NCBI RefSeq assembly: GCF_002775205.1
Contig: NC_036443.1
Coordinates: forward strand, 30,567,717 to 30,631,716
Direction of reading: 5' to 3'
Source: Xiphophorus maculatus
Taxonomy: Eukaryota; Chordata; Actinopteri; Cyprinodontiformes; Poeciliidae
Length of the DNA: 64,000 nt
The notes under the pieces were generated by a model. It was not told where the DNA came from and did not search any database. It saw nothing but the letters and a program-made list of their open reading frames with translations. This document shows, piece after piece, positions 10,118 to 22,589 of this stretch (positions within the stretch are counted from its first letter, which is position 1; every line of letters starts with the position of its first letter). The translations under genes were made by a program, and so were the position numbers.

Positions 10118-11032
10118 TTAGACCATAAACTCACTTTCACAACGATATAGCACCTCCAGGTACTTGTAGGTCCCAACACAGGGATCTCCGAACACAGAGC
10201 TGCTGACTAAGACAGCGCACGCTGATTTCCCCTCGCATCTGTGGATTCACATCAAGGTCAGTTTCCTAGAATTTGTGATTTGGCATTTCTTGGATTTATT
10301 ATTTCATATCCAGTTGGAAAACCCTTCAGGAAAGACTGAAGCTCTGTACATCTGAAACACTAAATCTGCCCTCGTAGCACAATCAGTGTTGTCTGTCTGT
10401 TCATCAGGAATCCCATCGGAGCACGTTGTCTGGTCGCTGCGCCCATATGTTGCACTGATCACAGATATAGACCCATTTACTGTTGGAAGACAGAAGATAA
10501 AATGTTGGAAATCTGAATGTGTTCATGGTGTAATGCTCCAGAACAACCAGTAAAACCAGTGACCTTACCACAGAATATTTCAGCCACTGATTCCTCACAT
10601 GCCACACGAAGAACTGTTATATGAGAGATTCAAATCATTTTAATATCAATACACTGAAATGTTTATCCATGGTCTAAAGCAAAATTTATGTTTCATAATT
10701 TTAGATTAAATAATCTTATCCTCATACTAAAACTTGCAAAACTAACTTTTCGGTTTTCGAAAACCACGTCCAGCCTGTTAAAAAAACAACAACAAAATGA
10801 ATCACAAATAGAAACGGCAGGATTTTTACTTCAAGCTCCTTAGAGATGTAAGCATCAAATTAAAATCTGGTTAACAACTGAATGACAAGAAAACTATAAT
10901 TGCTAAATAAAACCAGTAAAATAATGTTTTTAACAACAGATATTCAAACCACAAAGAGAAGAGAAGGTTTTCACTCACATTGATTTCCAGGACGAATCCA
11001 CAAAGGAACAAAGTAAAAAGGACGAATTTCAT
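10118..11032 (-). CDS. Rhamnose-binding (SUEL-type) lectin, type A, divergent copy (L1)
   Basis: Outermost minus-strand lectin. Coding exons by splice consensus and phase: 10979-11032 (signal peptide), 10747-10774, 10569-10613, 10350-10479 and 10135-10238, then read-through to TAA at 10118-10120 (about 125 residues). One [35 protein letters not shown] and YRC, so all eight cysteines and the YGR, DPC and KYL motifs remain. It is the most diverged A copy. Exon 4 is 24 nt shorter than in other A genes but still in frame (45 against 69 nt). Exon 5 has [14 protein letters not shown] and ADLVFQ. After the last cysteine the codon is GAA followed by a good donor (GTGAGT), so a further exon is possible but not found. 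Family role: secreted galactose/rhamnose-binding protein, usually immune or egg-associated. Confidence 0.75.
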
Positions 11033-11296
11033 CTGTATGAAAATAGGAAACATTCAGTTACTCTGAGATATGACTGAGAAAAACTCAATGATTTGCTGAA
11101 ATATTTTCAACAATCTGCTGAACTAAATGGCACAGTTGAATTAATAAATATGAACATAAAGTTTTTTGCAAGACTTAATCTTACTATTAATTTTCCAGTT
11201 TTAAGTCAAATCTTACCTTGTTGTGATGAAGAATCCAAGCAGCAGCAGCAGCAGGACTCACTAGCAGCAGTGTGCCTTCAACCAGGGAATGGAGGG

Positions 11297-11302
11297 TTTA
11301 TA
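11297..11302 (-). promoter_or_regulatory. TATA box of lectin L1
   Basis: TATAAA on the minus strand in the shared GGTTTATAAACC core. The noncoding first exon starts about 30 nt downstream and ends at 11217 before donor GTAAGA. Confidence 0.7.
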
Positions 11303-11309
11303 AACCTTC

Positions 11310-12440
11310 ACTGATGATCTGACAGAGGAACAAAATGTCTTTATCCAGGCAACAATTCAGCCTGTTGAGTTTTTCTGACCAGAAGTTCAGGTTGGTGATG
11401 GGTGTGTCACACCTGAAGCCTTTTCTCCTCATTCCTGTTGATAAATCACTGATCATCTCTTTATAGCCCCCAGCCCAGCTAGCAGGTACACCAGACTGAA
11501 AATGTTGGGATGGAAAAACCCAGTTGGGTTTTAGTTACTGGCTGCAGCAGCCAGGTGGGATTTTCTGTTAACAAAGATTCTTGGCCTTGATGTGGATCGT
11601 GATTCTGTCAGCCGTCTCCATCTGCTCTCTGGTTTTATACAGGAATCATAAACCATTAATGTCTTTATCTGCTCTATGAAATCCCAGTTATTTTACTCTT
11701 GGATGAGTTCAATATTTAAAACCTTACTAATATCTCTGGAAACATGTTGGAGCTAACGATTCCTTCTGAATTTGCTTTTTCTCAGTTTTGTCAGATTGTG
11801 GACAAATTTCAGTGTCATGCAAAGTTGATTCCAGTAACTACAAAATGCTGTTTTAAATGATGAATTAATTTCAATCCTCTCTATAGATTTTGTTGAAATA
11901 TAGCTTCATTTATCATGCCATGATGTAAATACATTTAGGAAGAGAGAAGAAATAAATCTTTGCTATTTGAGTCTGGAAATGGTCACCAAGTCGTTTCTAA
12001 GGCCTTGGGATTCTGGAAAAGCACAGAGAGAAAATTATCTGTAACTGTGATGTGGATGTTTCTGCACCAGAGTCTGTGCTGCTTTGTCTGGGACTGGAGG
12101 TTCATGTTTATGTTTATGAATATTTATGTTGAATGAGATCCCCATAAGCATCAGCAACATGCTATAAACTACAAACGGATTAAGATTTAGGCATAAATAT
12201 CTTGTATGAATGGTGTGATATCTAATGATAAGAGCTTCTTCTCAAAGATAAAATGTTTAAGGCAAACATTTCAGGGAGAATAAGAACAGTTTTGTTTAGC
12301 AACAGCATAAAATCCAACTGGTTTTTCCAAACTAACACGTTAAGCCTGACGTTAACATTCTGACAACCAGGAAACAGCAAAAGGTTAAATAAGCTCTAAT
12401 AATCAGAAATGTGAAGAAGTAGCTTCAGGATTGACCTCCT
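11310..12440 (-). other. Upstream region of lectin L1
   Basis: About 1.1 kb upstream of type A promoters, kept in all A units. It holds a block (about 11495-11530) reading CCCAACTGGGTTTTTCCATC in gene orientation and several AT-rich stretches. No gene recognised. Confidence 0.4.
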
Positions 12441-12799
12441 TCTGACCCCAACCCTTCCCCTTACTCACTCTGGTCACAATTAAAGTGGACCTGGCCGTTC
12501 TGCACGTTATTTTAAAGATTCCTTGGAGTTTTTCTTCAACTACTTGAGCTCCTCAGTGAAGGAAAGGCTCTTGAACAATGCAAAGCCATTTACACACTCC
12601 TCCATTAACACAAGGAGCACAATCCTGAGTTACTGCCGTAAGCAAAACTAACATGTGAGTCTTTTCTTTACTTTTCAGAAATAAGATTTAAATACCCAGA
12701 TTTGTTTGTCCTCTGGAGTTTTTCTTATGTTAATAATGCAGCAGCCCAGGAGCGAACTGTGGAGAGAGAAAGGCCTGGGAGATCCTGACAGACCGGCCT

Positions 12800-13310
12800 G
12801 TGTGTGTGTGTGTGTGTGTGTGTGAACCAGGTTTTTATGTGTTCATGGGAACCTTTAGTCCCTCTACATTGTGGGGACATCTCTTGGTCCCCATGAGGTA
12901 AAATGCTGATTTTGGGTTACAGTAAGGTATGTGATGGTGACTGAATGCTTGGTCTGTCAATGAAACACACAAACACACACACACACAACCAAGTGTGTGA
13001 GCAACAGGTATTTGATGCATTGTGGGACCATTTTCCTGACACATATTACATTGTGGAGACACTGCCCCTTGTGGGGACCAGGACTTGGCCCCCACAAGGG
13101 GAAATTGTGTTTTTGGGTTAAGAGTTAGGTTTAGGACTAGGATGTGTATTGAGTTTTGGTTAGGGTTGGGTTGTAGAAATTAATCGAAGTCAATGGAAAG
13201 TCCCTGCAAAGATAGAGAGACAAACATATGTGTGTGTGTGCATGTGTGGGCATGTGTGTGTGTGTGTGTGTGCGCATGTATGGGTGCGGTGGGCGTGTGC
13301 ATGTGTGGGT
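12800..13310. repeat. GT/CA microsatellite block with TGTGGGGAC repeat motifs
   Basis: (GT)n at 12800-12824, (CA)n at 12966-12986 and GT-rich DNA at 13229-13310. They are separated by a teleost dispersed motif with TGTGGGGAC...CCCCACA inverted pairs and TTAGGGTTGGGTTGTAGAAA. No gene. Confidence 0.75.
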
Positions 13311-13371
13311 TTTCTGTTATATAGGAATCAAAACATAAAACTACTATCAGAGTTTTGGGCCTTCTGGTGGT

Positions 13372-13850
13372 CTATTGCAAATCAATCGATCAAGTTTATT
13401 TGTATAGCACATTTCACCAAAAAAACTTTTTACATCATAAAACAGAAAAACAAAAAGTCATAAAAACAGAGCGATCATCAATATCATCAATAATCATCAA
13501 TATCATGTTGATCAGTGTTCCATTCATTATGGTTAAAAGCAACTTTAAACAGGTGGATTTTAGCCTTGACTTAAAGGTACTCAGTGTTTTGGCTGTTTTG
13601 AAGTTTTCTGGAAGTTGGTTCCAGAATTGTGGTGCATAGAAGCTGAATGCTGCTTCTCCATGTTTGGTTCTGGTTCTGATCCAGAGTAGAACCAGAAACA
13701 GAAGCTGAGAGGTCTGGAAGGTTGATCCTGCAGCAGCAGATATTTGATCCGTTCAGTGATTTATAAACTACCAGCAGTAGTTTAAAGTCTGTTCTCTCAG
13801 AGAATGACTGTAGAACTGGGTGATGTAGAACTATTCATTAATATCCACTT
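13372..13850 (-). mobile_element. LINE 3' fragment (post-RT C-terminus plus tail)
   Basis: Minus-strand reading gives FYAPQFWNQLPENFKTAKTL then STFKSRLK, the typical last residues of L1/L2-like fish LINEs, followed by the tail GTGAAATGTGCTATACAAAT and AAACTTGATCGATTGATTTG. Same orientation as the lectins. Carried in every B-to-A interval. Confidence 0.75.
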
Positions 13851-14384
13851 CTAGATGTGATGTTCATGTGGATTATTGTACTCTGAGTTCTCCCAGTTCC
13901 ACTTGGTCGTGGCCCCAGTGACTTCTACATAACCTGCTTGCTAAGTTCTCACATGAGCATCTAAGAGCCACTCAGTTATGGGAACATTCAGTTTGTATTT
14001 ACCAGCGTTTCATTGAAGGTGAAATAACAAAAAGTCATTCATGGATATATTTGTTACTAACTACAAACACTGACAAGGGTTGCTTGCTAACAGTTTGGTG
14101 TTTGCCAGCAGAGTTCAGCTACCAGCCTAGCTCCTGTGAAATGAGAGGAATACATTGTTAATCTTAAAAACTTAATTATTTAAAGTAAGGACATGTACAT
14201 ATTCCTCTTTCAGCTTTTTGTTTTATTTTGGCTGAAGAAGTTTACAAAGAGAAGCAGTTGGAGAGAAAAACCGTCTTTAAGTTTGATACAACAGGAAGAA
14301 AAATAAAAAGATTTTCAAAGCTATAATCTGTGATATTACTTTATTTGTTATGTTTAATTGTAATTCAGATTATTTTCTGTCAGC

Positions 14385-14806
14385 TTCTTGAGGACGCTAA
14401 GATCCTTCCAGGTTTTCAACAAGATGCTGCAGATCTTCTCTCAGTTTGTTGTCTTCAGCCATCATCTGTTGGGGCAGCAGCACCAGAGTCTTCATCAGCA
14501 TCCTGATGAAGAAGGCGACTTCTGCTTCTATTCTGGGCACGACTGGGGAACCTCTGGACATGATGATGATGCACAGAGGATTATTCATAAAATCAAGAAA
14601 CTATGAACCCTGACAACCTCTTCAGACTGTCTTGGGAAAAGAGTGTGTTCAGTCAGAGGCTTCTTCAGATTTACTGTGATACAGACTGCTATAGGAGATC
14701 ATTCCTGTCAACAGCCATCAGCATCAAGAAGAACTGAAAAATTTGAATTAATAAGTTACAACAACATTTAATTTCCACTTGGAATCAATAAAGTATTTTT
14801 GGAGTT
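14385..14806 (+). mobile_element. LINE 3' fragment, antisense to lectins
   Basis: Plus-strand reading includes SVFSQRLLQIYCDTDCYRRS then FLSTAISIKKN and stop, typical of non-LTR retrotransposon C-termini, followed by TGGAATCAATAAAGTATTTT. Upstream codons are degenerate. The antisense 63-codon ORF over it is a by-product. Confidence 0.7.
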
Positions 14807-15029
14807 GGACTCAGAAGATTGGAACCTGTTTTGATTTATGCATAGATATTTGAGGCAGGTGGCTCTTGATTTAAGTGCTTGATGGGTTGAGCTGCTTTAA
14901 CTCATCTGTAAGTGTACTCTCCAAAGGATGCACTAGTTGGTGCAACTTAAAATATGTACTTTTATGTACTTGTTTTGTTAAGGGCAGTCAGTTTACATGC
15001 TTTTTGAGTTATTGATAACTAATTAGATT

Positions 15030-16528
15030 TTACAGTGTAGATGCTGATGGCTTTTGGCAGTAGAGATCTCTTGTAGCAGTCTGTATTACAGCGAGTCTGG
15101 AGAAGCCTCTGACCAAGACAGTCTCATGAGGAGGGCGGTCAGGGTTGTCCAAACCTGAAGAAATAATTTTTATGACATTATGGTGATTTCTATCTTTTAA
15201 CTAAAAAAGAGTCAAAGGAAACAAAAACAAAGAGATAAATAAAAATAACAACTGAATTTAGCACAGAGTATTTTTTAAAGTTTAAGGAAAGCAAATTTTT
15301 TATGTATTTAATTATTTACCAATTTAAGATCCTGGGTTTGTTAATCAGGCTAAACAAAAAAGTGAATAAAGCTGCTACTGATGGCTTTTTGTTTAGAAAA
15401 GGCACAACATTCAAATGAGCAGGAACAACATCCATAAAGTTGCTGTTTGTGTTGCACCAACTTGTTGAAGCTGTTCCTGTTTTGAGAAGGATTTTAGTGA
15501 AGTGAGAGCCTGAACTCACCGTAACAAATATATTCCACCTCCAGGTACTTGTAGGTTCCATAGCAGGGATCTCCGAACACATAGTTACTGGCTTTGACTT
15601 TACACCACTGTTTCCCGTTGCATCTGTGGATTCAGATCAAAGTCAGCGATTTGCCTTTCTTAGTCCTCCTCATTCACTCATTCACATCCAGTTTGATAAA
15701 CCTTCAGGAAATACTGAAGCTCTGTACCTCTCACCAACTTCCTCTGCGTATGTGAAGCATTCAGTGTTCTTTAGCTGGTCGGCCGGTCTACGAGCGCTGC
15801 AAGTCTTCTTATCAGTGCGTCCGTATGTAGCACTGGTCACATAGATAGCCTGACCTTCTTCTGCCAGAGCGAAGAGGAAATGTTGGAAACCTGAATGTAT
15901 TCATGGTGTAATGCTCCAGAACCGACCAGTGAAACCAGTGACCTTACCACAGTGGAGTCGAGCCACTGTTCCTTCACAGGCAACAAGGGATTTTTTCTCT
16001 GGGAGCCATGCTGCATGAGACATTCAGATCATATTCATATCAGGACACAGAAAAGTCCAAACACCCACGAACTAAAGATAAATTCATGTTTAACAGTTTT
16101 AGATCCAATAAATGATGAACATTCAACATCAGCCTTCATGCCCAGCTTGTCTTCATACTAAAACCTGCAGCGCCACCTTGTGAACTCAAAACACCAGAAA
16201 GATTAAAGCACAAACCTCCTGATGAACTCTTTCCCTGTTAACCAAGAGAGACAGATATAAAAAATAATTACTTTTAAAAACTTTTTTGTCTTCATAGTTT
16301 TTAGAGTTGATTGAAGATAAAGTTATCATCGTTTATCTGCTGTTCATACAGACACATTTCTGTGTTTCACTGCCTGTTTCACATACAGTCAAAATAAAGA
16401 CATAAAAACACAAAATGTAGATTTTTAACAACTGATTTTCTAAACAACAAACAGAAGAGAAGATTTTCACTCACATTGATTTCCAGGATGAATCCACAAA
16501 GGAACAAAGTAAAAAGAACAAATTTCAT
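15030..16528 (-). CDS. Rhamnose-binding (SUEL-type) lectin, type B (L2)
   Basis: Coding exons: 16475-16528, 16216-16234, 15948-16010, 15728-15860, 15520-15623 and probable last exon 15030-15154, giving 165 residues in a continuous frame. The signal peptide is [18 protein letters not shown] followed by GKSSSG. The CRD shows [40 protein letters not shown] and YIC (eight cysteines). The last exon ([11 protein letters not shown]... ending SASTL) is derived from a LINE 3' end, so its use is inferred from the strong donor at 15514-15519, the acceptor TTCTTCAG and matching phase. Reading through the donor instead gives a short tail and stop. The first exon ends in ATG directly before the donor, so the mature mRNA may begin M-M-K. 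Intact. Confidence 0.78.
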
Positions 16529-16844
16529 CTGTATGAAGATAAGAAACATTCAGTTACTCTGAAATATGACTCAAAATATTAGATGATTTTCTACAACATT
16601 TTCAACAAGCTGCTGAACCAAATCATACATTTCATCCATCAATATAAACATGATGGAAACAAGTTTTCATGTCTCTGAGAATCAGAACTAGAATTTATCA
16701 TAACATATATTAGAAGAACAGAATTGTAAGCAGCTTTTTTTGGGTTTGTTCAGTCAAATTTTACCATCTTGTGATGAAGAATCAAAGCAGCAGCAGAAAC
16801 CAGATTCACTAGCAGTAGTGTGCCTTCAACCAGGGAATGGAGGG

Positions 16845-16850
16845 TTTATA
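16845..16850 (-). promoter_or_regulatory. TATA box of lectin L2
   Basis: TATAAA on the minus strand. The first exon ends at 16765 with ...CACAAGATG before donor GTAAAA. Confidence 0.7.
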
Positions 16851-17041
16851 AACCTTCACTGATGATCTGACAGAGGAACAAAATGTCTTTATCCAGGCAA
16901 CAATTCGTCCTGTTGAGGTTTTCTGACCAGAACTCCAGGTTGGTGATGGGTGAGGCAGGAATGTGTCAGGTTTTATCAGATTATGGAAATATTTCAGTGC
17001 TGTGATTAGATGATTCAAGTAACTGTAAAAATGTGCTTTAA

Positions 17042-19292
17042 AATTTTATAAATTTAACAGTATGAATTTATTTTTAGTATCCATGTTTTTGATTCAGTTT
17101 CACTAGCAACACTCAGGGTAAAGTGCAGCCAAACTGTAAAAGCAGATTACTGGTAGGGGCCAGATGCATTCTGGGAAACGACAGGTGTAGAGCTAGTTTG
17201 GTCTCTTCACATGTCAGATATCCAGCTGGTTGGTTATCTGCTGTGCAGCAGTGTGCAGCTGTTGTTGTCCAGTTGGTTCCATGGTTATCAGCTGTTGTGA
17301 TGATGTAGAGAACTCTCCGTTTGGATCAGCTGTTCTTGTTTTCTGTCCTGTTTTCTCCATCAGGACAGTGCCAATGTGCAACAGTATACTGGGTGCAATG
17401 TACTGTTGAAATGTACATCAGTGCTTTATTGATGATCTCAGTCAGTTAAACTGTCTTGCATTACTTCCTACAAGGATCTGTTGAATGTGAAGAGGATTTA
17501 ATGCAGAAAGGAGTGAAATTGAAATGAGACAAAACAGAAATATAAACCAAATACAAATCCTACTATGGTCAAATAAATATTATAGCTTATAAGGTTCATT
17601 TAAACTTGGAATTTCCCTTAGATAAAGTTAGATGAGGCTAAAATATGTTCATGTTCAGACATGCTGCTGCCCAAGATAAATGTGAATTTGACTGTTGCCA
17701 AACTTTGCAGAATAACTAAGGCTGACATGTCCCACTATTGGGAGCAATTTAGTTAGGATAGTCAAAGGATTGAGAAAGATACAGATATTTGTGTTAAGTA
17801 CAAACTTGTGAAAAAACCCAGAGTGAGGCATATGGAGATATGGCCAAACATAGAGTGTATGAAATGTTGAGAACAATCCAAAGAAGCATTCTAAAAATCT
17901 GAGCTCATTTGAATGAGAGTGTGATGTTTTAGGAACTTTTTAAAGTTTGGAGGTCGGATGAAGCATTTTTCCATTTTTGTAAATAAGCCCCACAAACCTC
18001 AGCCAACCATGACCACATTAAATATGGGAGATAAAACTAATGGCGTGAAAGTATATGCAACGTTTGGCAAAAATAAAAATGCTAGTTTTTGTGTGTAAAC
18101 AAAAAAACATCCTAAATGTGTCACTTCTGGTTGGCGGCCATCTTGATCTGATCCAGATGAGGCAGGCAGCGTTCTCACAGACATTCAACCAACTTCCTCC
18201 ACATGTTCCTTCCTGTTCAGGCTGGAAACAGTTTTTAAACTACCTTCATAGTTTGGAAGGAGTTTGTCAAAGTTTTCGTCCCCATCAGGCTGTTTGTAGC
18301 GAACAAAGCAAAACAAACTGAGCAAAATGTAAATGCAAGTCAGGTTTATTGAGGAAAGTTGAAATAGAAGCAAAAAGAGATGAAGATTGGAGAAGAAAAA
18401 CAAATAAAATGCTAAGTAAACATAAAAAGAAACTGAAGACAGATGAAGCTGCACATCAGTGGATCACGTCTGTAGATGTTACTGATTATGATGCATTTCA
18501 TCCTCAGCACAGCAGATCTGATCGTCGCTTCATTCAGATGCAAATGGAACTGAAAACATGGAAATATTAACAATATCGTTTCAGCAGAATGCATTTTAGA
18601 CATCAGAAAGTGAAATATCACCAGTTCTAAAGCTGCAACAAGGCCTCTGGAGAGTCAAGGCTGGTTTTCTGTCTTTGGTGTAAACATTAAATATATTCTT
18701 TCTAAGTAAATGCAGAAAGACCCAGGCCAGGATTCAAACCCAGGACCTTGTTGCTGCAAGGCATTAGTGCTACTGACTGTGTTACTGAGCTGGACTGGAA
18801 CATTAAAGCGGATGAGGGAAAAGTTTTAACCAGACTACAGAGTTTGGACAAAACCTGCTCAACAGGATCGCCATGGCAACCAAACTCCGAGTCTTGATAT
18901 TTTATTATGGGATGCTTAGGTTTTTTATTTAAAAAAGACAGAAAGAAATTCGAGGAATCAAAAAACAGGAATAAACAAATTAATAAATAAAATAAATACA
19001 TATAAAAAACAAAAAATGAATGAAAATGAAAAATAAAAAATGAAACCTTGGAAATATGGATGAATTGAGAATCCTAAAAAGATTATTTCACCTAATTAAT
19101 TTCCTAATTGAAAAGCTGGGTTTGTTAATCAGGTTAAAAACATGGTAAATTAAGCTGCTACTAATGGAGTTTCTTCAAGATAAAGAAAAGGAAATTTAAA
19201 TCAGCTGAATAAAACAAATGTGACATTAATGCTTTTCAATGTTGTTCTTGAATTTTAGAAATATTTTAGTGAAGTTAGACCATAAACTCACT
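17042..19292 (-). other. Intergenic region between L3 (A) and L2 (B)
   Basis: A-downstream DNA with a SINE relic (18709-18800), an AT-rich tract (18920-19050) and about 1 kb upstream of the B promoter. Conserved short ORFs here (for example 17655-17876, 18185-18454) have no domain and are conserved only because the whole unit is. TTTATT at about 18345 is a possible polyadenylation signal on the minus strand. Confidence 0.45.
18709..18800 (-). repeat. tRNA-like SINE relic, L3 unit
   Basis: Same relic as 9622-9712, with the B-box-like GGGTTTGAATCCT in lectin orientation. Confidence 0.6.
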
Positions 19293-20218
19293 TTAACATA
19301 GATATATCACATCCAGGTACTTGTAGGTCCCAACACAGGGATCTCCGAACACAGAGCTGCTGGCTAAGACATTGCACGTTGATTTCCCCTCGCATCTGTG
19401 GATTCACATCAAAGTCAGCTTCCTAGAAAATGTAATTTGGGATTTCTTGGATTTGTTAATTAATATCCAGTTAGAAAACCCTTTAGGAAAGATTGAAGCT
19501 CTGTACTTCTGAAACACGGACACTGCCTTCGTAGCACAATGAGTCTTCTTCGTCTGCTCTGCAGGTATCCCAACAGAGCACGTCAACCGATTGCTGCGTC
19601 CATATATAGCACTGATCACAAATATATCCTCATTCGCTGTTGGAAGACAGAAGACGAAATGTTGGAAATCTGAAAGTATTCATGGTGTAATGCTCCAGAA
19701 CAACCAGTAAAACCAGTAACCTTACCACACGATATTTGAGCCTCTGATCCCTCACATGCCACAACAGTTTTTATTCCTCCAACTGACCCTGGTCCTTTTA
19801 TATGAGAGATTTAGATCATATTAATATCAATACACTGAAAAGTTCAGCTATCCATGACCTAAAGCAAAATTTATGTTTCATAATTTTAGATTAAATAATC
19901 TTATCTTCATACTAAAACTTGCAAAACTAACTTTTCGGTTTTCGAAAAAGACGTCCAGCCTGTTAAAAAAAACAACAACAAAATGAATCACAAATAGAAA
20001 CGGCAGGATTTTTACTTCAAGCTCCTTAGAGATGTAAGCATCAAATTAAAATCTGGTTAACAACTGAATGACAAGAAAACTATAATTGCTAAATAAAACC
20101 AGTAAAATAATGCTTTTAACAACAGATATTCAAACCACAAAGAGAAGAGAAGGTTTTCACTCACATTGATTTCCAGGACGAATCCACAAAGGAACAAAGT
20201 AAAAAGGACGAATTTCAT
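19293..20218 (-). CDS. Rhamnose-binding (SUEL-type) lectin, type A (L3)
   Basis: Coding exons: 20165-20218, 19932-19959, 19726-19794, 19507-19636 and 19293-19395, ending with TAA immediately after the last CRD cysteine (127 residues). The CRD has [26 protein letters not shown] where relatives have [23 protein letters not shown] and YLC. Exon 4 is unusual: the acceptor reads TATAAAAG where other A genes have TATAACAG, so splicing may be weaker or use another site. The coding frame is otherwise intact. Confidence 0.75.
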
Positions 20219-20482
20219 CTGTATGAAAATAGGAAACATTCAGTTACTCTGAGATATGACTGAGAAAAACTCAATGATTTGCTGAAATATTTTCAACAAT
20301 CTGCTAAACTAAATGGCACAGTTGAATTAATAAATATGGACATAAAGTTTTTTGCAAGACTTAATCTTACTATTAATTTTCCAGTTTTAAGTCAAATCTT
20401 ACCTTGTTGTGATGAAGAATCCAAGCAGCAGCAGCAGCAGGACTCACTAGCAGCAGTGTGCCTTCAACCAGGGAATGGAGGG

Positions 20483-20488
20483 TTTATA
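20483..20488 (-). promoter_or_regulatory. TATA box of lectin L3
   Basis: Minus-strand TATAAA in the shared core. The first exon ends at 20403 (CAACAAG before GTAAGA). Confidence 0.7.
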
Positions 20489-20499
20489 AACCTTCACTG

Positions 20500-21640
20500 A
20501 TGATCTGACAGAGGAACAAAATGTCTTTATCCAGGCAACAATTCAGCCTGTTGAGTTTTTCTGACCAGACGTTCAGGTTGGTGATGGGTGTGTCACACCT
20601 GAAGCCTTTTCTCCTCATTCCTGTTGATAAATCACCGATCATCTCTTTATAGCCCCCAGCCCAGCTAGCAGGTACACCAGACTGAAAATGTTGGGATGGA
20701 AAAACCCAGTTGGGTTTTAGTTACTGGCTGCAGCAGCCAGGTGGGATTTTCTGTTAACAAAGATTCTTGGCCTTGATGTGGATCGTGATTCTGTCAGCCG
20801 TCTCCATCTGCTCTCTGGTTTTATACAGGAATCATAAACCATTAATGTCTTTATCTGCTCTATGAAATCCCGTTATTTTACTCTTGGATGAGTTCAATAT
20901 TTAAAACCTTACTAATATCTCTGGAAACATGTTGGAGCTAACGATTCCTTCTGAATTTGCTTTTTCTCAGTTTTGTCAGATTGTGGACAAATTTCAGTGT
21001 CATGCAAAGTTGATTCCAGTAACTACAAAATGCTGTTTTAAATGATGAATTAATTTCAATCCTCTCTATAGATTTTGTTGAAATATAGCTTCATTTATCA
21101 TGCCATGATGTAAATACATTTAGGAAGAGAGAAGAAATAAATCTTTGCTATTTGAGTCTGGAAATGGTCACCAAGTCGTTTCTAAGGCCTTGGGATTCTG
21201 GAAAAGCACAGAGAGAAAATTATCTGTAACTGTGATGTGGATGTTTCTGCACCAGAGTCTGTGCTGCTTTGTCTGGGACTGGAGGTTCATGTTTATGTTT
21301 ATGAATATTTATGTTGAATGAGATCCCCATAAGCATCAGCAACATGCTATAAACTACAAACGGATTAAGATTTAGGCATAAATATCTTGTATGAATGGTG
21401 TGATATCTAATGATAAGAGTTTCTTCTCAAAGATAAAATGTTTAAGGCAAACATTTCAGGGAGAATAAGAACAGTTTTGTTTAGCAACAGCATAAAATCC
21501 AACTGGTTTTTCCAAACTAACACCTTAAGCCTGACGTTAACATTCTGACAACCAGGAAACAGCAAAAGGTTAAATAAGCTCTAATAATCAGAAATGTGAA
21601 GAAGTAGCTTCAGGATTGACCTCCTTCTGACCCCAACCCT
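20500..21640 (-). other. Upstream region of lectin L3
   Basis: Collinear with 11310-12440. No gene recognised. Confidence 0.4.
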
Positions 21641-21981
21641 TCCCCTTACTCACTCTGGTCACAATTAAAGTGGACCTGGCCGTTCTGCACGTTATTTTAA
21701 AGATTCCTTGGAGTTTTTCTTCAACTACTTGAGCTCCTCAGTGAAGGAAAGGCTCTTGAACAATGCAAAGCCATTTACACACTCCTCCATTAACACAAGG
21801 AGCACAATCCTGAGTTAATGCCGTAAACAAAACTAACATGTGAGTCTTTTCATTACTTTTCAGAAATAAGATTTAAATACCCAGATTTGTTTGTCCTCTG
21901 GAGTTTTTCTTATGTTAATAATGCAGCAGCCCAGGAGCGAACTGTGGAGAGAGAAAGGCCTGGGAGATCCTGAATGACCGG

Positions 21982-21982
<1 letters not shown>

Positions 21983-22059
<77 letters not shown>

Positions 22060-22202
22060 CCAGGTTTTTATGTGTTCATGGGAACCTTTAGTCCCTCTAC
22101 ATTGTGGGGACATCTCTTGGTCCCCATGAGGTAAAATGCTGATTTTGGGTTACAGTAAGGTATGTGATGGTGACTGAATGCTTGGTCTGTCAATGAAACA
22201 CA

Positions 22203-22244
<42 letters not shown>

Positions 22245-22530
22245 ACCATGTGTGTGAGCAGCAGGTATTTGATGCATTGTGGGATCATTTTCCTGACACA
22301 TATTACATTGTGGAGACACTGCCCCTTGTGGGGACCAGGACTTGGCCCCCACAAGGGGAAATTGTGTTTTTGGGTTAAGAGTTAGGTTTAGGACTAGGAT
22401 GTGTATTGAGTTTTGGTTAGGGTTGGGTTGTAGAAATTAATCGAAGTCAATGGAAAGTCCCTGCAAAGATAGAGAGACAAACATATGTGTGTGTGTGCAT
22501 GTGTGTGCATGTGTGGGTTTTCTGTTATAG
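21983..22530. repeat. GT/CA microsatellite block with TGTGGGGAC motifs
   Basis: (GT)n at 21983-22057 (about 75 bp, longer than at 12800) and (CA)n at 22198-22241, plus the dispersed motif. Length differs between units, as expected of microsatellites. Confidence 0.8.
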
Positions 22531-22589
22531 GAATCAAAACATAAAACTACTATCAGAGTTTTGGGCCTTCTGGTGGTCTTTTGCAAATC

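Noticed and set aside
13150..13180. GGTTAGGGTTGGG as an interstitial telomere repeat
   Set aside because: Only about two hexamers, part of a dispersed teleost motif found in every unit.
16809..17018. 69-codon ORF (MNHLITALKYF...) over type B promoters
   Set aside because: Overlaps the TATA box and 5' UTR and appears only because the promoter is duplicated.
17655..17876. 73-codon ORF (MFSTFHTLYVW...) in A-B intervals
   Set aside because: No recognisable domain, no supporting splice or promoter signals; the copy at 6040-6255 is broken by the array edge.
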